Shown here: piece by piece, positions 1 through 8,577 of the stretch | Position numbering within the stretch: position 1 is the first letter of the stretch | Layout: the number at the start of each line of letters is the position of its first letter | From: Halostella limicola | Lineage (GTDB): Archaea; Halobacteriota; Halobacteria; Halobacteriales; Natronoarchaeaceae | Direction: 5' to 3' | Assembly: GCF_003675875.1 (NCBI RefSeq) | Contig: NZ_RCDI01000001.1 | Coordinates: 1,178,001-1,242,000, forward strand | Length of the DNA stretch: 64,000 bases | Program-made: the position numbers and the translations under genes | The notes under the pieces: model-generated | Told to the model about the DNA's origin: nothing | Database searches by the model: none | Seen by the model: the letters and a program-made list of their open reading frames with translations, nothing else

Positions 1-520
1 GTACACCTCGTACGGGAAGTCGAGCCACTGGGACTCGATCTACTCCGGCGGCGCGCGGCGGCCGTTCGTCCTCGCCGACGACACCGGCCGCCTGCTGGTC
101 GAGCCAACGGGCGCGTCGCTGGCGCTGGACGAGGACGACGTGGTCCGCGTCGACGCCGGCGACCGACCGCCGGAGCGGATCCGCCGCTGGATCGGTGAGA
201 CGCCGGAGGTGGACTCCGAAGAGGGGTCGTGGGACCTCGGACCGCTCTCGATCGCCACCGGCAACGACCGCAAGTACGTCGAGCGGCGGCTCGATCCCGG
301 TGAAACCGTCCACGTCTACGGCGTCACCGAGTTCCGGCGCTGGTCGGACGCGGGCGGCACCGTCAACGCCGTCGTCAGAGGGGAGGGCGCGCCCTTCTTC
401 CGGATCACCGACGGGAGCGAGCGCGAGGCGGTGCGGCGGCTGGCGACGCCGGCGCTCTACCGCTTGGCCGCGGCGGCCGTCTGCGCGGTGGCCGTCACGT
501 ACGCCGGGATCGCGCTGTGA
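1..520 (+). CDS. GIDE-domain membrane protein, C-terminal part (partial)
   Basis: The gene begins before the window; 172 codons are visible, read in the frame starting at base 2 and ending in TGA. The visible part has a stretch around FVLADDTGRLLVEP, then YVERRLDPGETVHVYG, and ends in one hydrophobic segment (about the last 20 residues) that would anchor it in the membrane. This order resembles the GIDE domain found in the eukaryotic mitochondrial E3 ligase MULAN and in many archaeal membrane proteins. No RING finger is visible in this part. The role in archaea is unknown. The family assignment rests on pattern only; a generic membrane protein is the alternative. Confidence 0.7.
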   Translation, partial: YTSYGKSSHWDSIYSGGARRPFVLADDTGRLLVEPTGASLALDEDDVVRVDAGDRPPERIRRWIGETPEVDSEEGSWDLGPLSIATGNDRKYVERRLDPGETVHVYGVTEFRRWSDAGGTVNAVVRGEGAPFFRITDGSEREAVRRLATPALYRLAAAAVCAVAVTYAGIAL

Positions 521-584
521 CCGCGGGACGCGGACTCGCGCTCCGATCGCGGGCTTTTTCGCCCCGGACTCCCAACGCGTACGT

Positions 585-947
585 ATGTCAGCGCTGCGTG
601 ACGCCTTGCGCGACCTGCCCGACGCCGTGTTCGCTGACCTCCTGGAGAGCGACGACGCCTACCTGCTCGTCGTCGACCTCCCGGGGGTGACGGCGGACAC
701 GGTCGACGTCGCCGTCGAAGGCACCCAGCTTCGGATCGAGGCGCGGCGCGAGAAGGACCTCCCGACGGAGTTCCGCTACGTCACCGAGGACCGGTCCCTG
801 TTTCTCGACGCGGAGCTCCCGCTCCCGCCGGACGCGACCGATGCCGGCGCGGAAGCCACCGTCGACCGCGGCGTGCTCGAACTCCGCCTCCCCAAGCGCG
901 GAACGGGGGCTACGGGGACGACTATCGAGGTCACCGAGGGCGCGTAG
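585..947 (+). CDS. Hsp20/alpha-crystallin-type small heat shock protein
   Basis: A 120-residue protein that would act as an ATP-independent holdase chaperone in the cytoplasm. After a short N-terminal arm the alpha-crystallin domain runs from about residue 20: YLLVVDLPGV opens it, RIEARREK follows, and the late strand GVLELRLPK is the usual domain end. There is no I-x-I tail that I can see. The ATG at 585 was chosen because the residues before it in the same frame are Arg-rich and unlike a coding region. The UbiB-type gene starts 7 bases downstream, so the two may be co-transcribed. A second Hsp20 lies at 24082-24450. Confidence 0.88.
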   Translation: MSALRDALRDLPDAVFADLLESDDAYLLVVDLPGVTADTVDVAVEGTQLRIEARREKDLPTEFRYVTEDRSLFLDAELPLPPDATDAGAEATVDRGVLELRLPKRGTGATGTTIEVTEGA

Positions 948-953
948 CGCGGG

Positions 954-2633
954 GTGGTGACGCTGGTCAACCTCCGTGCATACTGGCGGTTTTTCGTCGT
1001 CGCGCGGCAGTTCCTCCCGTTGCTCCTGGCGTACGCGCGGGACCGCCGCCGGTTCGTCCTCGTCGGCGGCCGCCGTCGGGTCGACGCGGAGACGCGTCGC
1101 CGGCGCGCGGACCGCCTGCTCGACTCGCTGCTGACGCTCGGCCCGACGTTCATCAAGCTCGGCCAACTGCTATCGACCCGGCCGGACATCCTGCCGCCGG
1201 AGTACATCGACGTGCTCTCGCAGCTGCAAGACGAGGTGCCGCCCGCGGAGTGGTCGGCCGCACGGGAGGTAATCGAGGCGGAACTGGGACCGGTCGACGA
1301 GGTGTTCGACGACTTCGACCCCGACCCCATCAGCGGGGCCAGCCTCGGACAGGTGTACACCGCGAAGGTCGACGGCGACGAGGTCGCCGTGAAGGTCCGC
1401 CGCCCGAACATCGAGCCGCTCGTGGAGTCCGACCTGCGCGTGATCCGCTGGTCGCTGCCGATCCTGCTGACGTTCATCGACGAGTCCCGGGCGTTCTCGC
1501 TGGAGAACCTCGCCGACGAGTTCGCGAAGACCATCCGCGAGGAGATGGACTACGAGCGCGAGGCCGAGATGCTCCGCGAGATCAGCGAGAACTTCGAGGG
1601 TGACGACGCCGTGGTCATCCCGCCGGTCGTCGAGGACCGGTCCGGCCCGCGGGTGCTGACGATGCGGTACATCCCCGGGACGAAGATCAACGACCTGGAG
1701 GCGCTGAAGTCGAAGGACCTCGACCGCACGCGGATCGCGGAGAACCTCCAGCGGGCCTACCTCCAGATGATCATCGAGGACGGGATCTTCCACGCCGACC
1801 CCCATCCGGGCAACCTCGCGGTCACCGACGAGGGCAGCATCATCTTCTACGACTTCGGGATGAGCGGCCGCGTCGACGACTTCATCCAGGACAAGATCGT
1901 CGACTTCTACGTCGCCGTCGCCAACCAGGACACCGACGCCATCCTCGACGCCCTCATCGAGATGGGGACGCTCTCGCCGGAGGCCGACCGGCAGGTGATG
2001 GGCGAGGTGATGGAACTCGCCATTCAGGACGTCCGCGGCGAGGACATCGAGCAGTACCGCGTCCAGCAGATCGTCGGCCAGATCGAGGACTCGATCTACG
2101 ACTTCCCGTTCCGCCTGCCGAAGAACCTCGCGCTGGTGCTGCGCGTCGCGACGGTGGTCGAGGGCGTCTGCGTGACGCTCGACCCCGACTTCGACTTCAT
2201 CGCCATCGCGACGGACTACCTCACCGAGCAGGGCTACCGCGAGGAGAGCATCCGGCAGTACGTCGATGAGGCGGGCGACCAGATACAGGAGTCCGCGCTG
2301 GCGACGGTTCGCACCCCGCCGAAGCTGGAGAGCGCGCTCGACCGGATCGAGCGCGAGAACTTCCACATGCGGGCGGAGATCGAGGACCCGAACGACGTGT
2401 TCGACACGCTGGCCAAGCGGATCGTCTACGGCCTCCTGCTGACCGCCGGCGTGCTCTCGACGGCAGTGCTTTACTCGTTCGCCACGGTCAGGTCGACCGC
2501 GGTCGCCGCCGCGTTCTCGTTCGGCGTCGCGGTCCTGCTGTACCGGTCGCTCCGCGAGCGCAAGGGGATCCGCGCGAAGCCGCAGTTCACCCGACAGAAC
2601 CTGAAGGAGCGTCGGCGCCGCGAGAGCGACTGA
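954..2633 (+). CDS. ABC1/ADCK/UbiB-type atypical protein kinase
   Basis: This 559-residue protein belongs to the UbiB/ADCK family, which supports quinone biosynthesis in bacteria and mitochondria; a link to menaquinone in haloarchaea is inference. The family KxGQ motif is at about residues 68-71 (FIKLGQ), the Ala-rich loop SGASLGQ replaces the normal P-loop near residue 126, and VAVKV carries the ATP-binding Lys (about 147). HADPHPGN (280-287) and YDFG (300-302) form the catalytic and metal-binding loops. Two hydrophobic segments near the C-terminus should anchor it in the membrane. The start is GTG at 954 or the adjacent GTG at 957. Confidence 0.93.
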   Translation: MVTLVNLRAYWRFFVVARQFLPLLLAYARDRRRFVLVGGRRRVDAETRRRRADRLLDSLLTLGPTFIKLGQLLSTRPDILPPEYIDVLSQLQDEVPPAEWSAAREVIEAELGPVDEVFDDFDPDPISGASLGQVYTAKVDGDEVAVKVRRPNIEPLVESDLRVIRWSLPILLTFIDESRAFSLENLADEFAKTIREEMDYEREAEMLREISENFEGDDAVVIPPVVEDRSGPRVLTMRYIPGTKINDLEALKSKDLDRTRIAENLQRAYLQMIIEDGIFHADPHPGNLAVTDEGSIIFYDFGMSGRVDDFIQDKIVDFYVAVANQDTDAILDALIEMGTLSPEADRQVMGEVMELAIQDVRGEDIEQYRVQQIVGQIEDSIYDFPFRLPKNLALVLRVATVVEGVCVTLDPDFDFIAIATDYLTEQGYREESIRQYVDEAGDQIQESALATVRTPPKLESALDRIERENFHMRAEIEDPNDVFDTLAKRIVYGLLLTAGVLSTAVLYSFATVRSTAVAAAFSFGVAVLLYRSLRERKGIRAKPQFTRQNLKERRRRESD

Positions 2634-2673
2634 GATCCCCGCCGGTTTTGTCGCGCCCGTCGTACTCCGTCCC

Positions 2674-3744
2674 ATGGACATCGCCGAGTTCGGTCTGGAG
2701 CGCTGGTTCGCGAAGCACGAGCACGAGGCGGATATCATGCTCGCCGAGAGCGGTATCCGGAGCCTCGACGCCGACCGGTTCGACACCGACCCCGGCGAAC
2801 TGGGCTACGTCATCCCCACCAACGGCGACCCCGAGTTCCGCGCGCGGATCGCACGGCGGTACGACCGGTCGGCCGACGAGGTGCTTTTCACCTGCGGCGC
2901 GCAGGAGGCGAACTTCCTCACCTTCCTCTCACTGCTCGACGAGGGCGACCACGCCGTCGTCGTGACGCCGACGTACCAGGCGCTCACCGCCGTCCCCGAC
3001 GCCGTCGCCGACGTGACCGAGGTCCCGCTGTCGCCGCCGGACTGGGAGCTCGACGTCGACGCGGTGGCCGACGCGGTCCGCCCCGAGACGGAGGTCGTCG
3101 TCGTCAACAACCCGAACAACCCGACGGGGCGCTACCACCCCGAGGAGACGATCCGCGCGCTGTACGACCTCGCCGAGGACGCGGACGCCTACCTGCTCTG
3201 CGACGAGGTGTACCGGCTGCTCGCCGAGGAGCCGCTCTCGCCGGTCGCAAGCATGGGGCGGCGGGGGATCAGCACCGCGAGCGCGACGAAGTCCCACGGC
3301 CTCGCGGGCCTGCGCTTCGGGTGGGCCGTCCTCCCCGAGGAACTGGTCGAGACCGCCTGGAACTGGAAGGACTACACCACTATCTCGCCCTCCATCTTCG
3401 GCCAGCACGTCGCGAAGCAGGCCCTGGGAGACCAGGAGGACGAAATTCTCCGGGAGAACCGCGAGCACGCCCGGCGCAACCACGAGCGGGTGCGGGCGTT
3501 CCTCCACGAGCACGAACTCGACTGGTACGACCCGGTCGGCGTGAACGGGTTCGTGACGGTGCCGGACGGGTTCGACGACGCCCGCGAGTTCTGCACCGCC
3601 GTCGTCGAGGAGGAGAGCGTCGTGCTCGCGCCCGGCGACCTGTTCGGCCACCCGGACCGCTTCCGGATCGGCTTCGGACTCCCGGCCGACGAACTCGACG
3701 AGGGGCTGGAACGGGTGGGCCGCGTCGTCGAGCGGCGCGCGTAG
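2674..3744 (+). CDS. Pyridoxal-phosphate-dependent aminotransferase (class I/II)
   Basis: A 356-residue fold-type I aminotransferase. Visible landmarks are the NNPNNPTG loop, DEVYRLL with the cofactor-binding Asp at about 177, and SATKSHGLAGLR where Lys 206 would form the Schiff base with PLP. The substrate cannot be told from the sequence; relatives act on aspartate, aromatic or branched-chain amino acids. ATG 2674 follows the UbiB-type gene by 40 bases. An 18-base sequence at its very end is repeated right after the stop codon (see the repeat at 3724-3761). Confidence 0.9.
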   Translation: MDIAEFGLERWFAKHEHEADIMLAESGIRSLDADRFDTDPGELGYVIPTNGDPEFRARIARRYDRSADEVLFTCGAQEANFLTFLSLLDEGDHAVVVTPTYQALTAVPDAVADVTEVPLSPPDWELDVDAVADAVRPETEVVVVNNPNNPTGRYHPEETIRALYDLAEDADAYLLCDEVYRLLAEEPLSPVASMGRRGISTASATKSHGLAGLRFGWAVLPEELVETAWNWKDYTTISPSIFGQHVAKQALGDQEDEILRENREHARRNHERVRAFLHEHELDWYDPVGVNGFVTVPDGFDDAREFCTAVVEEESVVLAPGDLFGHPDRFRIGFGLPADELDEGLERVGRVVERRA

Positions 3745-3761
3745 TCGTCGAGCGGCGCGCG
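3724..3761. repeat. Two-copy tandem repeat across the aminotransferase stop codon
   Basis: The 18 bases gtcgtcgagcggcgcgcg occur at 3724-3741 and again at 3744-3761, a period of 20. The stop codon TAG (3742-3744) lies at the junction. The second copy is non-coding. It looks like a slippage duplication of the gene's 3' end, and similar arrangements occur at 24963-25078 and 46689-46778. Confidence 0.85.
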
Positions 3762-3903
3762 AAAGCCGCCACGCGTCGCGGGCCGGCGGCGGACGAGCGG
3801 GGTCCGCCGCTGACGATCGGGAGAGCGCCGTCGGGGCATTTTCTGGCGGCGGACCGTGAAACGAAAACCGTAAGAAGCGACGGTAACGCAAAATATACGT
3901 TAC

Positions 3904-5415
3904 ATGACAGAGGTAGACAACGATTCCGTCGAGGAGCCGGACGTGGACGACCTGGACATCGCGCCCGAGGACGGGTGGAACGCGCTGTACGTCGACGGCG
4001 AGTGGGAACCCGCGGGCGACCGGGACGCGATCGAGGTCGAGAATCCCGCGACGCGTGCGACGCTGACGACGGTCCCCTCGGCCACGGAGGACGACGTCGA
4101 CGACGCCTACGCGGTCGCGGCCGCGGCGCAGGAGGACTGGGCCGACCGCCCGCCGCAGGAGCGCGCCGCCGTCGTGACGCGAGTCGCGGACCTGATGGAC
4201 GAGTACGCCGACGACCTCGCGACGCTGTTCGCCGTCGAGTGCGGCGGCGTCGGGCTGAAGGCCGGGTTCGAGACCGAACTCGCTCGGAACACGACGGAGG
4301 TCGGCGGCGGCCTGGCCATGCGCAGGACCGGTCGCCACCAGGAGTCCGTGACGCCGGGCAAGGAGCACATCGTCGTCCGGGAGCCGGCCGGCGTCGTCGG
4401 CGTCATCACGCCGTGGAACTTCCCGCTGTATCTCACCAGTCGGGTCGTCGCGCCCGCCATCGCGCTCGGCAACAGCGTGGTGCTCAAGCCCGACGAGAAC
4501 ACGCCGATAACGGGCGGACTCGCGCTCGCGGCGCTGTTCGAGGAGGCCGGCCTCCCGGACGGCGTGCTGAACGTCGTCCCGGGCTACGGCCACGAGATCG
4601 GCGACCACTTCTCGGGGCACCCGGTCCCGTCGGTGATGTCGTTCACCGGCTCGTCCGAGGTCGGCCGCGGCGTCGGGCAGCGCGCGATCGGCCAGTACAC
4701 GGACCCGGCGCTCGAACTCGGCGGGAACAACGCGCACGTCGTCCTCTCCGACGCCGACTTAGAGCGGGCGGTCGACGCCGGCGCGTTCGGGTCGTTCACC
4801 CATCAGGGGCAGGAGTGCATCTCCATCAACCGCCACCTCGTCCACGAGTCGCTGTACGACGACTACGTCGCGGCGCTGGCCGACCGCGCCGAGCAGCTCC
4901 CGATCGGGGACCCGCGCGAGGAGGGCGTGATCGTCGGCCCGGTCATAAACGAGTCTCAGCGCGACAAGATCGTCGGCTTCATCGAGGAGTCGGTCGAACA
5001 GGGCGCGACCGTCGAGGCCGGCGGCGACCACGACGGCCTGTTCGTCGAACCGACGGTGCTGTCCGGCGTGACCAACGACATGCCGACGGCGTGTAACGAA
5101 CACTTCGGTCCCGTCGCGCCGGTCATCCCCTTCGAGAGCGACGAGGAGGCCGTCGAGATCGCCAACGACACGGAGTACGGCCTCTCCGGATCCGTTCACT
5201 CGTCGGACGTCGGACGAGCGCGGGACGTGGCCGACGCTCTGGAGACGGGCATGGTCCACATCAACGACCAGCCGCTGAACGACGAGCCGCACGTCCCGTT
5301 CGGCGGGGTCGGCGCCTCCGGGGTCGGGCGGTACAACGACGAGCAGATCCTGGACACCCTGACGACGCTGAAGTGGATCTCCGTCCAGCGCGAACCGCGA
5401 GAGTACCCCTACTGA
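3904..5415 (+). CDS. NAD(P)-dependent aldehyde dehydrogenase
   Basis: A 503-residue member of the aldehyde dehydrogenase superfamily that would oxidise an aldehyde to its acid in the cytoplasm. PWNFPLY carries the oxyanion-hole Asn (172), FTGSSEVGR is the cofactor loop, ELGGNN holds the general base Glu (271), and GQECIS holds the catalytic Cys (305). The first 20 residues are an acidic extension typical of halophiles. The substrate is not evident. The upstream region has an AT-rich stretch (aaaatatacg) just before the ATG and a weak TATA-like element around 3869, suggesting its own promoter. Confidence 0.92.
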   Translation: MTEVDNDSVEEPDVDDLDIAPEDGWNALYVDGEWEPAGDRDAIEVENPATRATLTTVPSATEDDVDDAYAVAAAAQEDWADRPPQERAAVVTRVADLMDEYADDLATLFAVECGGVGLKAGFETELARNTTEVGGGLAMRRTGRHQESVTPGKEHIVVREPAGVVGVITPWNFPLYLTSRVVAPAIALGNSVVLKPDENTPITGGLALAALFEEAGLPDGVLNVVPGYGHEIGDHFSGHPVPSVMSFTGSSEVGRGVGQRAIGQYTDPALELGGNNAHVVLSDADLERAVDAGAFGSFTHQGQECISINRHLVHESLYDDYVAALADRAEQLPIGDPREEGVIVGPVINESQRDKIVGFIEESVEQGATVEAGGDHDGLFVEPTVLSGVTNDMPTACNEHFGPVAPVIPFESDEEAVEIANDTEYGLSGSVHSSDVGRARDVADALETGMVHINDQPLNDEPHVPFGGVGASGVGRYNDEQILDTLTTLKWISVQREPREYPY

Positions 5416-5473
5416 TTCGGGAGGGACGCACCGCGGTTCGGCGTTCGAACGGGACGACCGATAGCCGGCGGGC

Positions 5474-6133
5474 TCAGGTCCACTCGATGCGGAACGTGCA
5501 GTGCCGTCCGCCCTCCGCCCGGCACTGATCGCCGACTTCCTCCACGTTCACGAAACTGTCCGTGAAGTTCTCGGCGACGCCTCGGAGCAGTCCCTGGTCG
5601 AACTCGCACGGATACGGGTTCTCACAGACCATCTCCCCCTCGCAATCCCCCGTCTTCCGGAACTCGTAGGAGCCGATGTCCATGCCGCGGTGGTTGTGCT
5701 GGTACGCCTGGTCGACCGACTGCAGGGCCTCTTCGGCGCCCTCGATGCCCGGCGGGAACTCGACGTGTTCGGGGATGTGTCGCCCCATGTTCTGCATGCT
5801 GCTCTCGCCGTAGTCGTCCCGCATGTCGAACAGCATCGCGAGCGGGGCCTTGAGCGGGTACCACTCGTCCGGCTCTAGCTCCTCGATGCCGTAGTTCGCG
5901 AGCTTGTGTTTGGTCTGTTTCCCCATGAACTCCGTGATGGACTCGCTCGCCGCGACGTACGACATCGGACTCCGACCGATCACCTCGGAGCCATCGAGGT
6001 TCCCCTCGAACCCGGTCCGGTCAGCGACGGTCGGGAGGGCGACGTCGTTCGCGTCGTCCCCGTCGTCGTCGCCGAAACCCACGAACCGTTTTATCGTGTC
6101 GCTTGCATTAGATATCGAATGTCCGAATACCAT
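5474..6133 (-). CDS. V4R (4-vinyl reductase)-domain protein
   Basis: A 219-residue soluble protein. The C-terminal part (GVAENFTDSFVNVEEVG followed by CRAEGGRHCTFRIEW) matches the closing strands and paired Cys of V4R domains, which bind small molecules and often act as sensors. It has an acidic N-terminal tail and no DNA-binding or enzyme domain I can recognise, so a sensory or stress role is inference. It is convergent with the aldehyde dehydrogenase and divergent from eIF5A. A TATA box (ATTTTTAATG on the coding strand, about 6154-6163) lies some 26 bases upstream, pointing to a leaderless transcript. Confidence 0.7.
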   Translation of the reverse strand: MVFGHSISNASDTIKRFVGFGDDDGDDANDVALPTVADRTGFEGNLDGSEVIGRSPMSYVAASESITEFMGKQTKHKLANYGIEELEPDEWYPLKAPLAMLFDMRDDYGESSMQNMGRHIPEHVEFPPGIEGAEEALQSVDQAYQHNHRGMDIGSYEFRKTGDCEGEMVCENPYPCEFDQGLLRGVAENFTDSFVNVEEVGDQCRAEGGRHCTFRIEWT

Positions 6134-6141
6134 CGTATTCG
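6124..6141. promoter_or_regulatory. Palindrome over the start codon of the V4R gene
   Basis: The 7-base arms cgaatac (6124-6130) and gtattcg (6135-6141) are perfectly complementary around a 4-base centre that contains the ATG of the V4R gene. With the TATA box about 26 bases upstream, the palindrome coincides with the expected transcription start. It could be a repressor site or a hairpin in the leaderless mRNA. Confidence 0.45.
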
Positions 6142-6504
6142 AAAGGATACGTATGCATTAAAAATGGTTTCCGGTTCGACAGGCGGCGCCCTCTGTGGAT
6201 CACACGGGCGGAGAAGCGTTACTTTTGACCGTGGAAACGGACGCTGGCGAGGCAACGATACACATCGTTCTATTGGCAATTACTCTCATAATACGAGAAT
6301 TTCCGCGGCTTTGCTACGGAGGCGTAAACCCGGGACTCGTTCCGGTAATCGCGACGAGACGGGACCGACCGCGCGCGTTCGGCATTCCGAAGCGTGGATC
6401 GGCTCCTCACGAGCGAGTTCCCCCGTCAAAAGGACGCTAACCCCCGTAGCTCGGCGCTATGCGCTTCCAAATCGTTTATACTCTTACGTTGATTAAGCCG
6501 CCCT
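6134..6504. other. Divergent intergenic region, V4R gene / eIF5A
   Basis: This 371-base region holds the leaderless promoter of the V4R gene at its left edge and the eIF5A promoter at its right edge. The middle is less GC-rich than its neighbours (around 6250-6310). I see no convincing gene, RNA or long repeat in it. Confidence 0.6.
6468..6504 (+). promoter_or_regulatory. Promoter of the eIF5A-agmatinase operon
   Basis: A BRE-like ccaaatcg is followed by the TATA box tttata at 6475-6480. The spacing of about 27 bases from the box to the ATG at 6505 predicts that transcription starts at or next to the start codon, giving a leaderless mRNA. Confidence 0.7.
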
Positions 6505-6882
6505 ATGGCGAAACAGCAGAAGGAAGTCCGCGACCTTCAGGAAGGCAACTACGTGATGATCGACGACGCGCCGTGCCAGATCAACTCCTACAGCACGGCG
6601 AAGCCGGGCAAGCACGGCAGCGCCAAGGCCCGCATCGAGGCCGAGGGCGTCTTCGACGGGAAGAAGCGCTCGCTCTCCCAGCCCGTCGACGCGAAGGTGT
6701 GGGTCCCGATCATCGAGCGAAAGCAGGGCCAGGTCGTCAGCGTCGAGTCCCCGACGGTCGCGCAGGTGATGGACCTGGAAACGTACGAGACGATCACGAT
6801 CTCCACGCCGGAGGACGCCGACCTCTCGCCCGACGACGACATCGAGTACCTGGAGATGGAAGAGCAGCGGAAGATCATATAA
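6505..6882 (+). CDS. eif5A: Translation initiation factor aIF5A (hypusine-containing)
   Basis: A 125-residue eIF5A, the factor that rescues ribosomes stalled at difficult peptide bonds. The loop [13 protein letters not shown] is at residues 30-42, and Lys 36 (PGKHG) is the position modified to hypusine or deoxyhypusine. The C-terminal OB-fold follows ([18 protein letters not shown]). Its stop codon shares one base with the ATG of the agmatinase-like gene (TAATG), so the two are translated from one mRNA. Deoxyhypusine synthase lies 2.9 kb downstream. Confidence 0.98.
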   Translation: MAKQQKEVRDLQEGNYVMIDDAPCQINSYSTAKPGKHGSAKARIEAEGVFDGKKRSLSQPVDAKVWVPIIERKQGQVVSVESPTVAQVMDLETYETITISTPEDADLSPDDDIEYLEMEEQRKII

Positions 6883-7700
6883 TGCTTCCCGGGGCCGCCG
6901 CCGACCGCGACGAGGCGTCGTACGTGGTCGTCGGCGCCCCGCTCGACGTCTCGACGACGTTCCAGCCGGGCGCACGGTTCGGCCCGGACCGCGTGCGTCG
7001 CTTCGCCGAAACGTACGACGACTTCGACCGTCGAACCGACCTCCGTTTCTCGGAACTCTCGGTACACGACCACGGCGACGTCCGCGCGTGGGACGACGCC
7101 GCCGAGTACCTGGAGTACCTCGAAGGCGTCGTCACCGACGTCGTGTGGGACGACGCCGTCCCCCTCCTCGTCGGCGGCGAGCACACCGTCTCCGTCGCCG
7201 GTGTCCGCGCCGTCGACCCGGACGCGGTCGTCGTCCTCGACGCCCACCTCGACCTGCGCGAGGACTACGACGGCAACGAACTGAGCCACGCGACCGCCAC
7301 TCGCCACGCGCTCGACGTGGCGGACGAGGCCGTCGTCGTCGGCGCGCGCACCGGGAGCGAGGCGGAGTGGGAGCGCGCCGCCGAGGGCGACGTGACCGTC
7401 GTCCCGCCGGAGGACGCGGCCGACTGGTCGCCGGATTTCGACGAGGAGTCGGTCTACCTGAGCGTCGACGTGGACGCCGCCGACCCCGGGTACGCGCCCG
7501 GCACGGGGACGATGGAGCCGTTCGGCCTGCACCCCCGCGAGATGCGCGACATCGTTCGCGCCGTCGCGCCCCATGCGGACGGCTTCGACGCGGTCGAGGT
7601 CAACGACCGCGACGACGGGCAGGCCGCGGCGCTGGCCGGCAAGCTCCTCCGCGAGTTCGTCTTCGAGCACGCCCGCTCGCGCCGCGACGGGCGGTCGTAG
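6882..7700 (+). CDS. speB: Agmatinase-family ureohydrolase
   Basis: A 272-residue binuclear-manganese ureohydrolase. Metal ligands are seen in GGEHT (His 101), DAHLD (Asp 120, His 122, Asp 124) and SVDVDAADPGYAPGTGT (Asp 196, Asp 198). The ATG at 6882 overlaps the eIF5A stop. In Haloferax volcanii an agmatinase-like protein has been linked to hypusine formation, in which agmatine rather than spermidine is proposed to be the donor. Being in one operon with eIF5A here fits that role better than general polyamine synthesis. Simple agmatine breakdown to putrescine and urea remains possible. Confidence 0.92.
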   Translation: MLPGAAADRDEASYVVVGAPLDVSTTFQPGARFGPDRVRRFAETYDDFDRRTDLRFSELSVHDHGDVRAWDDAAEYLEYLEGVVTDVVWDDAVPLLVGGEHTVSVAGVRAVDPDAVVVLDAHLDLREDYDGNELSHATATRHALDVADEAVVVGARTGSEAEWERAAEGDVTVVPPEDAADWSPDFDEESVYLSVDVDAADPGYAPGTGTMEPFGLHPREMRDIVRAVAPHADGFDAVEVNDRDDGQAAALAGKLLREFVFEHARSRRDGRS

Positions 7701-7738
7701 GGAGGGATTTTTACCCCGTCGCGGAGAGGCTTCGTAGC

Positions 7739-8500
7739 ATGACCCTGTCGTCGTGTTACTTCTGCGGCACCGCCATCGAGCAACCGCTCTCGGAGTACCC
7801 GGTCGTCCCGGACGCGCTCGGCCCCGCGCCGGGCGACCAGCAGACCGTCGTCCTCTGTCCTGCCTGCCACCGGAAACTGTCCACCGTCACGGACCACATC
7901 GTCGCGGCCGTCGACGACCGCCAGCGGACGCTGGACGAGGCGAGCGCCGGCGGGGGCCGCGGAGCCGGAGACGGCTCGGCCGGCGACGAGAGCGCCGATG
8001 GCGGACGAGACGGCCCCGGCGACGACAGCCCGGCGATCGACGAGAGCGCCGCCGAGAGCCTGCTGGAGATGGGTACTTCGCGGACCGATTCGGCCGACGA
8101 CGCGTCCGGCGACGGGGACGACGGCATCGTCGTCACCGGCCCGTCCGACCGGGGGAGCGGCCCGGCCGGCGACGATGCCGGTTCGGCGGCCGGCGCGGAC
8201 GGATCCGCGCCGACTGACGAGGGGAGCGCCGCCGGTTCGCCGACGGACGCGGGCGAGTCCGACGAATCGGCGAGCGATTCGACCGGCGAGATCGGCGAGG
8301 ACGGCCCGCCACAGGCCACGTACAACCGCGTCGTGCGACTGCTCCAGAACCGCGAGTTCCCGGTCGAGCGCGACGAGATCGCGACCGTCGCGATGAACGC
8401 CTACGAGATCCCGCCCGAGGACTTCGACGCCGTCATCGAGACGGCCGTCGACCGCGGCCTGCTCGAAGAGGAGCGGGGCTACCTGAAGCGCGCGGAGTAA
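7739..8500 (+). CDS. Zinc-ribbon protein with a disordered acidic middle and a C-terminal helical domain
   Basis: I do not recognise a named function. The 253-residue protein has an N-terminal zinc site (CYFCGTA and, some 40 residues later, CPACHRK), an HNH-like or treble-clef pattern. A low-complexity Asp/Gly/Ser linker of about 110 residues follows, then a C-terminal domain of about 60 residues (TYNRVVRLLQNREFPVERDE) that reads like a winged helix. The layout suggests nucleic-acid binding, which is inference. ATG 7739 follows a purine-rich stretch 38 bases after the agmatinase-like gene. Confidence 0.75.
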   Translation: MTLSSCYFCGTAIEQPLSEYPVVPDALGPAPGDQQTVVLCPACHRKLSTVTDHIVAAVDDRQRTLDEASAGGGRGAGDGSAGDESADGGRDGPGDDSPAIDESAAESLLEMGTSRTDSADDASGDGDDGIVVTGPSDRGSGPAGDDAGSAAGADGSAPTDEGSAAGSPTDAGESDESASDSTGEIGEDGPPQATYNRVVRLLQNREFPVERDEIATVAMNAYEIPPEDFDAVIETAVDRGLLEEERGYLKRAE

Positions 8501-8577
8501 GGCTGTCGCGCAGGGAGTGCGGCGCGCCCGCCGCGGGAGAGCGCAACGCCTACGGCCGCGCTCCGGGTAGGGACGGT

